Positions 7,227 through 15,065 of a stretch of DNA of 19,165 nt are shown piece after piece. The stretch is from assembly GCA_031275595.1 (NCBI GenBank), contig JAISOO010000097.1, positions 1-19,165 on the forward strand. Reading direction: 5' to 3'. Under the pieces are notes generated by a model that did no database searches, was not told the DNA's origin, and saw only the letters and a program-made list of their open reading frames with translations. The translations under genes were made by a program, and so were the position numbers. How positions within the stretch are numbered: position 1 is the stretch's first letter; each line of letters starts with the position of its first letter. Source of the DNA: Spirochaetaceae bacterium. GTDB taxonomy: Bacteria; Spirochaetota; Spirochaetia; Treponematales; Breznakiellaceae.

Positions 7227-7901
7227 TCATCTTTCCTCCCCCGTTTCAAATATCGGCATTTCCCGCAGAACCCTCCAGACATCTTCGGCCACTTCTTCCG
7301 CCGGCTTGGATGCATCCAGGTATTCCAGCCGGACCCCCCCGGCGGCATAGGCCGGAAGCAGGGCCTGGTACCGTTTCCGTACCAGGATTTGAACGTCAAG
7401 GCGTTCATAAAAGTCCCGCCCGGACCGGGTTTCCAGCCGTTGAAGGGCGATATTTGGATCAATATCAAAAAAGAGGAGCAGTTCCGGGAGGGGAAAATCC
7501 CGGTTCAAAAGGGCGGGTAATGTTTCCCCACAGTCTATCCCCTGATATACCAGGGAGGAAGGGACATAACGGTCCGAAACAACCAGGGCTCCCTTCAGGC
7601 AATGTTCCCGGATGCCTTCGGGGCCAAAGAGATGTTCGTTCCGGTCCGCCGCGAAAAGCCGGGCGATAGTTTCCGGTTTTAAGGATAAGGTTCCCCTCAG
7701 GGCCTGACGGAGTATGCGGCCTATGGGACCGTCGGTGGGTTCAAAGGTAGTAAACAAAGGGCAGTCCGGACCTGTTCTCCGCCCCCCGGAGATTTTCGGA
7801 GTCTTCTCCGGGTTAAGACGGTTTCGGAGCAGTTCAATCTGGGTAGAGGTGCCGCTCCCATCGCCGCCTTCAAAGACAACAAAATTGCGGAGTATATTCA
7901 T
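7227..7901 (-). CDS. tmk: Thymidylate (dTMP) kinase with a non-standard P-loop
   Basis: Tmk phosphorylates dTMP to dTDP for DNA synthesis. Numbered from the ATG at 7901, the protein has 224 residues. It shows FVVFEGGDGSGTSTQ (7-21, P-loop), TFEPTDGPIGRILRQAL (52-68, the substrate-binding segment that is TREPGG in many bacteria and EPTD-like in archaeal-type enzymes), SDRYVPSSLVYQG (109-121, DR[YF] motif) and a lid segment with RSGRDF (159-164). The invariant P-loop Lys is replaced by Thr18; the codon is ACC. Residues about 29-49 form a basic, Pro/Gly-rich insertion. I chose 7901 because family members start just ahead of the P-loop. An in-frame ATG at 7937 would add 12 residues but lies only about 9 bases from the predicted transcription start. 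Neither start has a good Shine-Dalgarno sequence, and the 7901 ATG lies in a hairpin. Confidence 0.92.
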   Translation of the reverse strand: MNILRNFVVFEGGDGSGTSTQIELLRNRLNPEKTPKISGGRRTGPDCPLFTTFEPTDGPIGRILRQALRGTLSLKPETIARLFAADRNEHLFGPEGIREHCLKGALVVSDRYVPSSLVYQGIDCGETLPALLNRDFPLPELLLFFDIDPNIALQRLETRSGRDFYERLDVQILVRKRYQALLPAYAAGGVRLEYLDASKPAEEVAEDVWRVLREMPIFETGEER

Positions 7902-7919
7902 GGGTATTGTTATACCATG
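7899..7919 (-). promoter_or_regulatory. Hairpin covering the tmk start codon
   Basis: On the minus strand CATGGTAT (7919-7912) pairs with ATACC-C-ATG (7907-7899 region, one bulged base) over the 4-base loop AACA. The right arm contains the chosen tmk ATG (7901-7899). There is no clear Shine-Dalgarno sequence here, so this fold could modulate initiation. It is short and AT-rich in part, so this is only a suggestion. Confidence 0.35.
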
Positions 7920-7931
7920 GCATGGCTTTTT

Positions 7932-7960
7932 TTGCATATTCGTGGTATTTTTATTATACT
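7932..7960 (+). promoter_or_regulatory. Candidate promoter for tamB
   Basis: TATACT (7955-7960, 5 of 6 matches) has a weak TTGCAT (7932-7937) 17 bases upstream. Transcription would start near 7967, at the first base of the hairpin 7966-8007 and about 60 bases before the tamB GTG. The -10 overlaps the divergent tmk -10. Confidence 0.45.
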
Positions 7961-7980
7961 AATTCTTGAGCCGCTTTCAC
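7953..7980 (-). promoter_or_regulatory. Candidate promoter for tmk
   Basis: On the minus strand a perfect TATAAT occupies 7958-7953. Sixteen bases upstream is GTGAAA (7980-7975, 4 of 6 matches to TTGACA). Transcription would start near 7946, giving a leader of about 45 bases to the ATG at 7901. The -10 box shares four bases with the opposite-strand tamB -10 box. Confidence 0.5.
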
Positions 7981-8007
7981 AGACCGGTCGGTTTTTGGCC
8001 GGCTCAA
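7966..8007 (+). repeat. Inverted repeat in the tamB leader
   Basis: TTGAGCCG (7966-7973) and CGGCTCAA (8000-8007) are perfect 8-base inverted arms, with a 26-base loop that itself contains the palindrome GACCGGTC. It begins at the predicted tamB transcription start and ends 9 bases before the tamB ribosome site. The left arm with the next four bases, TTGAGCCGCTTT, is identical to 426-437. Confidence 0.6.
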
Positions 8008-8016
8008 ATGAGATGT

Positions 8017-8022
8017 AAGGGA
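8017..8022 (+). promoter_or_regulatory. Ribosome binding site that sets the tamB start
   Basis: AAGGGA (8017-8022) is followed after 6 bases by GTG at 8029. The frame is open further upstream to a TTG at 7966 and an ATG at 8008, but neither has a ribosome site and the TTG lies in the inverted repeat at the predicted transcript start. The GTG is therefore preferred. Confidence 0.7.
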
Positions 8023-8028
8023 TCACAG

Positions 8029-11000
8029 GTGGTTAATTCCGCGGAAAATCAAGCCGGTAGATTACGTAACCAGACTAGTTACCGTTTAATTCGGTTCAGT
8101 ATGGAATTTCTCACCTTTTTGATGCTTATTATCGTTACCACCTTTATATTGCGGCCGCTGCAGAACGCCATGTCTGACCGTATGACCAGGCTTCGGGATT
8201 ATGGTATTGCCCAGGCGGAGGGTTTGATCAAGAGGAGGATAGAATATGCCTCTATGGGGGCTTCTATTTTCGGGACCCTGGACATACGAAACATCCGGAT
8301 TTCCGATACCGGTGCTGAACCTGCCCTTATTATTTCCCGGATCCGGATTTCCTATTCCCTCTGGAAAATTTTACGGGGGAAGCTGGTAGAGTCGGTTAAT
8401 TCCATACTTATCGATAAACCGGTCGTAACCCTGGATTCGGAGCGGGATCATGATTTATGGCTGCTGCTGTCCTCTTATACGGATCGTTTCTCCGCCGGCA
8501 CAAATCCTTTGAGCAAGGATATGCTGCCTGAAAATTTGGTGGTTCGCATTAGGGGAGGGGAATGTACCCTAAGGAATGGGGAAAACAGCCTTACCGCCGA
8601 TAACGTAACCTTGAACCTGGCGGTAGAGCAGGGACACATCAATTTTCAAGGCCAATGGGACACGGATGTTTTTTTAGATGGCAATTTGAGCCGTTCCCTG
8701 GAGGCGGATTTTTCAGGTAAAATCAAGGGTGAATTTTCGGGAGATCTGGATAATGGATTTGTTACGTTAGACGTTCCTTCCTTTAAAACGGATCTGTTTA
8801 CGCTTCGGCCTATGACGGTGAATTGTATCCTTGCGGATGGTAAAATCGAAATAAGAAAAATTGACGACCAGATACCTTTGGACTTGTATGTGGGGTATGA
8901 CCTTGCTTCAGGAAAACTTTCAGGGGAATTCCAATCCGAAGATTTTTTACTGGGGGAGTTGTTTTCTTTTTCGGGTCCCTGGGCAAAGTACAACGCCTGG
9001 CTTGCCCTGCGGACCACCGGCGCCGCTTCCATTGAGGTTGACCGGGAAGGAAAGGCAATTTATGACCTGGATCTTTCCGGAACTATTCCGGCGGGTATGT
9101 CCCTGGGCATGGGGGATACTTCTTATACGATAACCGGGAAGGGCGATCAACGGCATATTACCGTTGATAAGGCGTCCCTCTCCGCTCCCATGGGGGTCCT
9201 GGGTTTTTCAGGGGAAATCGGCCTTGAGCCCTTTGCGCCGAACGGTACCCTCTCTGTTTCCGGGTTGAGTCTTTCCGGGGACGACCCTACGGTTAATGGA
9301 GATTTCACTATCAATACCGAAGGCCGGGAATTTAATATTTCGGCGGAGGACCTGTCCCTGGGTTCCGTATCAATATCCGCCCTGGACGCGGTAATTCAAT
9401 GGGAAAATCAGGGTTTAAACTTTTTTGTATCGGCCCTGCAGTTCAGGAACATCGAATCCTACGAGGATGTCCAGCCGAATAAGCTGTCCCTGGATGGTTT
9501 CTATAATTTTAATCCCCGGGAACTTCAGGTAACGTTTTTTCTGACCTCTTTTCCCCTTCTGGATATAATCAATATGGCCAGGCCCTTTGGAAATATACCG
9601 GCTGTCCCGGATTTGGCTGTTGGCCTGATGGAAGATGTAGCGGTAACCACTGAAATATTCGTTACTACCGATTTTGAACATGTGTTGTATAATGCTCCCC
9701 ATTTTGTGGTTGCCTATGGGGGGGAACTGGATGTTTTTTCCTTGTTTTCCCTGTCCGGAAACGATCTGCGCGTTGATGTGGAAGAAGGCCGGATAGTTTG
9801 GGGCAACGAGATGACCATGTTTTCCGGTACCGCGGATTTTTCCAACCTCCAGGATATTTCATTTGCCCTGCGGGCTGCCTATCAAGAGATGTCCTATTAC
9901 TTTGAGGGGCTTGTGCTGGATCAACGATCCCTGAGTATCCAAGGCACCTATGGGCTTTCGGTCTATATGGTCAGAACCGATTTTGGCGGATACTCAGGAT
10001 ATATAGAAACCACCGCTTTTCCCCTTCCCCTCAACGGCCAATTTACCTGGCTGACCCTCTTTTCGTCCATGCGCTATGAATCGGAGACCCAATGGTCCTT
10101 TGACCTCAGCCATTTGGAAGTCCGGGAACTGTCCACCCCCGCCTCTCCTGCCGCGACCGTATCGGTCAGGGGCAGGGGGAATCAAGATGGGGCGTGGTTT
10201 CCCGAACTCCTGTTTGATGACGGCCGGGGCTTATTATCCGGCGGGGCCTCATTTTCCTGGAATGAGGGTTTTTCCGATATTTCAGGCGCTGTTTCTATGG
10301 CTAATCCCGAAGATGCCGAGGAATTTATCCTGAACGGGGGGTGGAGCGGTGGGGTCCTCAACCTGCATCTGCAGCTTTCCCAGGTTCAAATCGGCAGGAT
10401 CATACGGAATTCCAACAATATCCTGGTTACGGGGAATACGGATATAAAGTGGAATTCCTGGGACGCTTTTCGGGCGGAATTTAACTTGTCCTCCTTAACC
10501 GCGTCTATGGGCGAAACGCCGATCCATGCCTCCGCGTCCGGCGCCCTGACGGCGGATAATTTTATTGCCGAGAATTTACAGATCTCCTACGGCGGCCTCA
10601 ATGCGGAATTTTCCTACCTCAGGATGAACAATAAAATACCCATGGCGGAGACGGATGTCCACATTTGGGGGGCCGCCCTGGGCCGGGATATGGATGTATC
10701 CCTGGTGGCGGGGGTCAATTTTGAGCCCCTGGATTCCTGGTTTGATATAAATCAGATGCTGCAATCCTTTAACGGGAGCTTGTTGGTAAACCATATGCGG
10801 GTAAATACCGTCGAATCCAAGGAGCCCTTTGATTTTGTTTTTTCCCGTTCCGAATCCCTTACTTCCCTTTCCGGCGGTCCCGATGGGATGATCCAGATGT
10901 GGCTCGCCGGTGATGGGGCTTTTTACGCGGGCTTTTCCAATCCGTCGCCAATCCGGGGTTCTGTTTCCGGTTCCATAGCCGGCGGGACTATAAACGCCCG

Positions 11001-12429
11001 GTCTTCGGATCTGAATATTGATATGGGTTCCCTCTGGTCATTTATTTCTAATAAGCAGATACAAATCCCCGAGGGGATCATTACCGCTTCTTTGGATATT
11101 CAAGGCCCTCTGGCGGATCCGGAATTTTACGGAATCGCTTCGGGTACCGGGGTCCGGATCCGGATCCCCGACTTCCTTACCGAGGACATAGGTCCCACCC
11201 CGATTACCCTGTTATTGGACGGTACCGAGATGACCTTTGGACCCCTCGATGTTAAGGTCGGTTCCGGCCAGGGAAGGGTAAGCGGCTGGTTCCGTTTTGA
11301 CCGTTGGATCCCCAATACCTTTTCCATAAACATCCAGGCTACTCAGGAGCAGGCCATTCCCTTTGGAATTGATGTGGGCAGGGTCAGGGCCCAAGGACTG
11401 ACCTCGGGGATTTTGAACGTGTCCATGGATCGGAGCGTCCTGATGGTAACCGGCGATTTAACCGGTTATGATACGGAAATAACCATGGATACTCAAGGGT
11501 TTACCGATGAAGGTATGGAAAATTTTCCGATTTCCCCGTCCGTACCGGTGATTACGGATATCAATATCAGAACCGGCAGTAAGGTTGAATTATTCTGGCC
11601 CAATGCGGATTTTCCCATCATCCGGGCTCAGGCGGATCGGGGCGCAAGCCTCAGGGTGAAGATCGATTCGCAGACCGAGCGCTATACCCTGGCGGGGGAT
11701 GTAAATCTCAGGAGCGGGGAAATTTTCTATATCCAGCGGAGTTTTTACCTTCGGGAAGGCACCCTCTACTTTAATGAAGATGAACTTCAGTTTGACCCCC
11801 AAATATCCGCCCGGGCTGAAATCCGGGAGTACGCCGATGAAGGACCGGTAACGATCTCCCTCATTATCGATAAATCCTCCTTGGAATCCTTTACGCCCCG
11901 GTTTGAATCAACTCCGCCCCTTTCCCAGGTTGATATTATTTCCATTTTGGGGCAGAATTTGACCGGTACCACTGTGGCAGGAGGCAATGAGGTTTTGGCC
12001 AATATGCTCGCCGTATCTTCCGATCTTTTGGCACAATTTCGGGTGGTGAGACGTTTGGAACGGTATGTCCGGGATTTTACCCGGTTGGATATGTTTTCGT
12101 TTCGTTCCCAGGTACTGCAAAACGCGGTTTTGGGCGCGGCCAGGCTCCAGATTCCGGAGGACAGGACGAGTTTGGTTAGTAACTATTTTGATAATACCGC
12201 TGTTTTTTTAGGTAAATACATTGGATCCGATATGTTTTTTCAATCCATGTTGTCCCTGCGATACGATGAGAATAAAAGAACCATGGGAGGTTATGTCTTT
12301 GAGCCCGATTTTGCCATAGAGTTACGGAATCCCTTATTTGACATTCGATGGGATTTTATTCCCCGGCATCTCCAGAATATGTTTGTAAATGATCATTCGA
12401 TCACCTTGACCTGGAGGCGGACGTTCTAA
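8029..12429 (+). CDS. tamB: TamB/DUF490-family inner-membrane-anchored envelope protein
   Basis: TamB-family proteins span the periplasm from an inner-membrane anchor; they have been linked to outer-membrane protein assembly and to phospholipid transport. From the GTG at 8029 the protein has 1466 residues. A short basic N-terminus leads to one transmembrane helix (about 23-41, ending TFILRP). A very long region of repeated amphipathic beta-strand units follows, with many Gly-Asp-Ser turns and no catalytic motif, as expected for the AsmA/TamB beta-taco fold. The C-terminal TamB domain (last ~300 residues) shows the segment QVDIISILGQNLTG near residue 1300 and ends in ITLTWRRTF. It sits immediately before bamA, separated by 129 bases with their own promoter. 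This adjacency and length support TamB rather than another AsmA-like protein. GC is lower than in ligA-hrpB. Confidence 0.9.
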   Translation: MVNSAENQAGRLRNQTSYRLIRFSMEFLTFLMLIIVTTFILRPLQNAMSDRMTRLRDYGIAQAEGLIKRRIEYASMGASIFGTLDIRNIRISDTGAEPALIISRIRISYSLWKILRGKLVESVNSILIDKPVVTLDSERDHDLWLLLSSYTDRFSAGTNPLSKDMLPENLVVRIRGGECTLRNGENSLTADNVTLNLAVEQGHINFQGQWDTDVFLDGNLSRSLEADFSGKIKGEFSGDLDNGFVTLDVPSFKTDLFTLRPMTVNCILADGKIEIRKIDDQIPLDLYVGYDLASGKLSGEFQSEDFLLGELFSFSGPWAKYNAWLALRTTGAASIEVDREGKAIYDLDLSGTIPAGMSLGMGDTSYTITGKGDQRHITVDKASLSAPMGVLGFSGEIGLEPFAPNGTLSVSGLSLSGDDPTVNGDFTINTEGREFNISAEDLSLGSVSISALDAVIQWENQGLNFFVSALQFRNIESYEDVQPNKLSLDGFYNFNPRELQVTFFLTSFPLLDIINMARPFGNIPAVPDLAVGLMEDVAVTTEIFVTTDFEHVLYNAPHFVVAYGGELDVFSLFSLSGNDLRVDVEEGRIVWGNEMTMFSGTADFSNLQDISFALRAAYQEMSYYFEGLVLDQRSLSIQGTYGLSVYMVRTDFGGYSGYIETTAFPLPLNGQFTWLTLFSSMRYESETQWSFDLSHLEVRELSTPASPAATVSVRGRGNQDGAWFPELLFDDGRGLLSGGASFSWNEGFSDISGAVSMANPEDAEEFILNGGWSGGVLNLHLQLSQVQIGRIIRNSNNILVTGNTDIKWNSWDAFRAEFNLSSLTASMGETPIHASASGALTADNFIAENLQISYGGLNAEFSYLRMNNKIPMAETDVHIWGAALGRDMDVSLVAGVNFEPLDSWFDINQMLQSFNGSLLVNHMRVNTVESKEPFDFVFSRSESLTSLSGGPDGMIQMWLAGDGAFYAGFSNPSPIRGSVSGSIAGGTINARSSDLNIDMGSLWSFISNKQIQIPEGIITASLDIQGPLADPEFYGIASGTGVRIRIPDFLTEDIGPTPITLLLDGTEMTFGPLDVKVGSGQGRVSGWFRFDRWIPNTFSINIQATQEQAIPFGIDVGRVRAQGLTSGILNVSMDRSVLMVTGDLTGYDTEITMDTQGFTDEGMENFPISPSVPVITDINIRTGSKVELFWPNADFPIIRAQADRGASLRVKIDSQTERYTLAGDVNLRSGEIFYIQRSFYLREGTLYFNEDELQFDPQISARAEIREYADEGPVTISLIIDKSSLESFTPRFESTPPLSQVDIISILGQNLTGTTVAGGNEVLANMLAVSSDLLAQFRVVRRLERYVRDFTRLDMFSFRSQVLQNAVLGAARLQIPEDRTSLVSNYFDNTAVFLGKYIGSDMFFQSMLSLRYDENKRTMGGYVFEPDFAIELRNPLFDIRWDFIPRHLQNMFVNDHSITLTWRRTF

Positions 12430-12431
12430 GG

Positions 12432-12450
12432 GAGGCTGTTTTAAAAGACC
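12432..12450 (+). repeat. Short intergenic element, copy 1 (GAGGCTGTTT-AAAA)
   Basis: GAGGCTGTTTTAAAA begins at 12432 just after the tamB stop. A near-identical motif lies in reverse orientation at 15623-15639 before mutS. The -35 box of the bamA promoter (TTAAAA, 12441-12446) is inside this element. Confidence 0.5.
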
Positions 12451-12469
12451 ATGTTCCGTGGGGTATAAT
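12441..12469 (+). promoter_or_regulatory. Sigma70-type promoter for bamA-skp
   Basis: TTAAAA (12441-12446, 4 of 6 matches) and a perfect TATAAT (12464-12469) are 17 bases apart. Transcription should start near 12476, giving a leader of about 80 bases that starts with the hairpin at 12482-12516. Confidence 0.6.
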
Positions 12470-12481
12470 TTCGAAAGATGG

Positions 12482-12516
12482 GGCTTGTTCAAAACCCGGT
12501 TCGCTGTGAACAAGCC
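12482..12516 (+). promoter_or_regulatory. Leader hairpin of the bamA mRNA
   Basis: GGCTTGTTCA (12482-12491) pairs perfectly with TGAACAAGCC (12507-12516) over a 15-base loop that contains AAACCCGGTTC. It begins about six bases after the predicted transcription start. No T-run follows, so a leader stem-loop is more likely than a tamB terminator. Confidence 0.65.
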
Positions 12517-12558
12517 TATTGATCCTTTTGATGGTAGAATCTTGGAGAAGGAGCTTTA

Positions 12559-15057
12559 ATGCGTTGTGGATTGGTGATTTTTTTGCTTTTGCTGTTGGTC
12601 TTTCCCTGTTTTGCCCAGGAAACGGGTGAATGGTATCAGGATAAACCTATTAAGGATATAGTCTTTGAAGGGCTGAGGAACGTCAAGCTGCCGGATTTGG
12701 AAGAGGTCATAAACCCCTATATCGGCCGTTCCTTTAATGACGACCTGTTTTGGGAGCTTCAGGGAAGGCTTTATGCCCTTGAATATTTCGAGACCATTAC
12801 CCCCAGCGCGATACCGTCGGACCAGGCGGGCAGTGAAGTTATCATTAAATTTACGATAAAAGAACGGCCTGTGGTGTCCCGAATAACCTTTATCGGTAAT
12901 AGTTCCATTACCCGTTCAAATCTACAGGGGGTGATCTCCGTCAAGATAAACGATGTGGTCAATCAGGCTAAATTGCGGGTGGATGAAATGGCCATCGTCA
13001 ATACCTATCTGGAAAAGGGTTTTCCCGATATACAGGTCAGATCTGAATTGGTACCCGATAAAAGCGAAACGATCGCATTGACTTTTTATATAACCGAAGG
13101 GGACAGAATCACCATAGAAGCCATTGAGTTTGAAGGTAATACCATCTTTTCCTCCGGTACCCTCCGGGGGCAGTTGTCTTTAAAACGAAAAAATCTTATC
13201 ACCGACGGCGCCTTTCAGGAGGCGAAACTTGTGGAGGATATCAATACTATTACCCAATATTATCATGACCGGGGATACATAGATGCCGAGGTAACCGATG
13301 TGATCCGGAACGTCCGGAAGGATGAAAGAGAGCGCAATAACCTCACCCTTATTTTTCGTATCCATGAGGGGCGGATGTATAAATTTAACGGGGTTACCTT
13401 TGAGGGGAATCTTATTTTTTCCACCGAACAGCTATCCGATCTGATCCGTTCCAAACTCGGCGAGACGATTAACGCCCGGCGGGTTGAAACGGACCTGCAG
13501 CGGGTGGCGGATCTTTATTATGAAAACGGATATATATTTAATACCATAACCCGGAATGAAGACCGTAATATTGAGGAAGGGTTGGTCTCCTACAACGTTG
13601 CTATTCAGGAGCGGGGTAGGGCCCACATAGAGCATATTATTATCCGGGGTAATGAAAAAACCAAGGATGAGGTGATACTCCGGGAGATTCCCCTGGAACC
13701 GGGGGATGTGTTTTCTAAAACCAAGGTAATGGAAGGGATACGGAATCTCTCTAATCTTCAATACTTTTCCATGGTAATACCGGATACCCCTCAGGGAAGC
13801 GCCGAAAGTCTGATGGATCTGATCTTTACCGTGGAAGAACAGCCCACCATGGACATCCAATTGGGGGTGACCTTTTCCGGCAGCGCGGATCCCGACAGCT
13901 TTCCCATATCGGGGCTGGTAAAATGGAACGATCGTAACTTTCTCGGCCGGGGCAACGTTGTCGGGGCCGGGGTAACCGCGTCTCCCGACACCCAGAGCCT
14001 CTCCCTGGAGTATACCCAGCGGTGGCTTTTCGGCCTTCCCCTGGACGGGGGCTTTGATTTTACCGTACAGCACGCAAAACAGGTGGCGGCCATGGATAGA
14101 TTAGACCCCGTCTTTAATGGAGACGAAACCTATGCCTATCCCGATGGATTTGATTCCTATGGTGAATATGAAAGCAGCAATAAACTGCCTCCCGACGCGT
14201 ATTTGATGGATTATAATCAATGGAGTTTTTCCTTGGGTTTTTCCACGGGGTACCGTTTCTTTACCCCCCTGGGAAACCTGAGCCTGGGCGGCGGCATCCG
14301 ATCCGCCCTGGTGCATAATAGTTATGACGCCGGTTTATTCAGGGCCTTTGATCCCGCCCTTCGTTCCGGGAATAACCGCTGGGTTCCGGCGGAATCGATT
14401 TGGACCAGTATTGCTCTGGATCAGCGGGATGTCTATTATGATCCCTCCAACGGGTATTACGGCATACAACGGTTCGGGATTTACGGAATTTTCCCCTTTG
14501 AGGTGGAGCATTACCTTAAGTCGGATACCGATGTAGAGTATTTCTTGACCCTCTTTAATCTTCAGCTTTTTGATAATTACGCGTTAAAGGCGGTATTTGG
14601 GATCCACACGGGGGTTTCGTTTATATTTCCCGAAGCCGGTTACGACAAGGCGGTAATTGAGGATGCAAATAAATTGTTGGTGGACGGGATGTTTGTCGGC
14701 CGGGGATGGACCGATCAGCGGCTCAACCGGGGCTTGGCCCTGTGGGAAAATTGGGCGGAGATTCGCATCCCCGTGGTTCCCAATATCCTGGCCCTGGACC
14801 TGTTCTTTGACGCCGCGGCGGTTAAAGAGACCCCCGAAACCTTCTTTAGCGAATTTAAACTTGATGACATGCGCTTTAGCTTTGGGGGGGGCTTGCGGTT
14901 TGCCATACCCCAATTTCCCTTTAGGTTTATCTTTGCCAAACGGTTTAAGTTTACCGATGGGGCGTTTACCTGGATCCCGGGGAGCATCGGAGGTAAGTCC
15001 TCGAACCCTGCGTCGGGGATTGATTTCGTGATATCCTTTGCCTTATCTACTTATTAG
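12559..15057 (+). CDS. bamA: Outer membrane protein assembly factor BamA (Omp85 family)
   Basis: BamA inserts beta-barrel proteins into the outer membrane; the treponemal member is Tp92/TP0326. The 832 residues begin with a signal peptide (hydrophobic 5-16, cleavage after CFA at 17-19). Five POTRA repeats follow: about 30-102, 106-181, 185-271, 275-352 and 356-428, each opening with a pattern like I-x-F-x-G-N (VFEGLRN, TFIGNSS, EFEGNTI, TFEGNLI, IIRGNEK). The barrel runs from about 431 to the end. The conserved loop-6 motif, usually VRG[FY], reads VGRGW (713-717). The last residues are FALSTY, so the terminal aromatic of the outer-membrane signature is Tyr. AAGGAG lies 5 bases before the ATG. 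A promoter and leader hairpin lie upstream, and skp starts 8 bases after the stop. An 8-G run lies at 14884-14891. Confidence 0.96.
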   Translation: MRCGLVIFLLLLLVFPCFAQETGEWYQDKPIKDIVFEGLRNVKLPDLEEVINPYIGRSFNDDLFWELQGRLYALEYFETITPSAIPSDQAGSEVIIKFTIKERPVVSRITFIGNSSITRSNLQGVISVKINDVVNQAKLRVDEMAIVNTYLEKGFPDIQVRSELVPDKSETIALTFYITEGDRITIEAIEFEGNTIFSSGTLRGQLSLKRKNLITDGAFQEAKLVEDINTITQYYHDRGYIDAEVTDVIRNVRKDERERNNLTLIFRIHEGRMYKFNGVTFEGNLIFSTEQLSDLIRSKLGETINARRVETDLQRVADLYYENGYIFNTITRNEDRNIEEGLVSYNVAIQERGRAHIEHIIIRGNEKTKDEVILREIPLEPGDVFSKTKVMEGIRNLSNLQYFSMVIPDTPQGSAESLMDLIFTVEEQPTMDIQLGVTFSGSADPDSFPISGLVKWNDRNFLGRGNVVGAGVTASPDTQSLSLEYTQRWLFGLPLDGGFDFTVQHAKQVAAMDRLDPVFNGDETYAYPDGFDSYGEYESSNKLPPDAYLMDYNQWSFSLGFSTGYRFFTPLGNLSLGGGIRSALVHNSYDAGLFRAFDPALRSGNNRWVPAESIWTSIALDQRDVYYDPSNGYYGIQRFGIYGIFPFEVEHYLKSDTDVEYFLTLFNLQLFDNYALKAVFGIHTGVSFIFPEAGYDKAVIEDANKLLVDGMFVGRGWTDQRLNRGLALWENWAEIRIPVVPNILALDLFFDAAAVKETPETFFSEFKLDDMRFSFGGGLRFAIPQFPFRFIFAKRFKFTDGAFTWIPGSIGGKSSNPASGIDFVISFALSTY

Positions 15058-15065
15058 AGGTTGCG

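Noticed and set aside
7902..7937. Twelve extra N-terminal residues of Tmk from the ATG at 7937
   Set aside because: They would precede the usual Tmk N-terminus, and that ATG lies too close to the predicted transcription start; not fully excluded.
7966..8028. Extended tamB N-terminus from a TTG at 7966
   Set aside because: It would begin at the predicted transcription start, within an inverted repeat and without a ribosome site; the GTG at 8029 has AAGGGA at good spacing.
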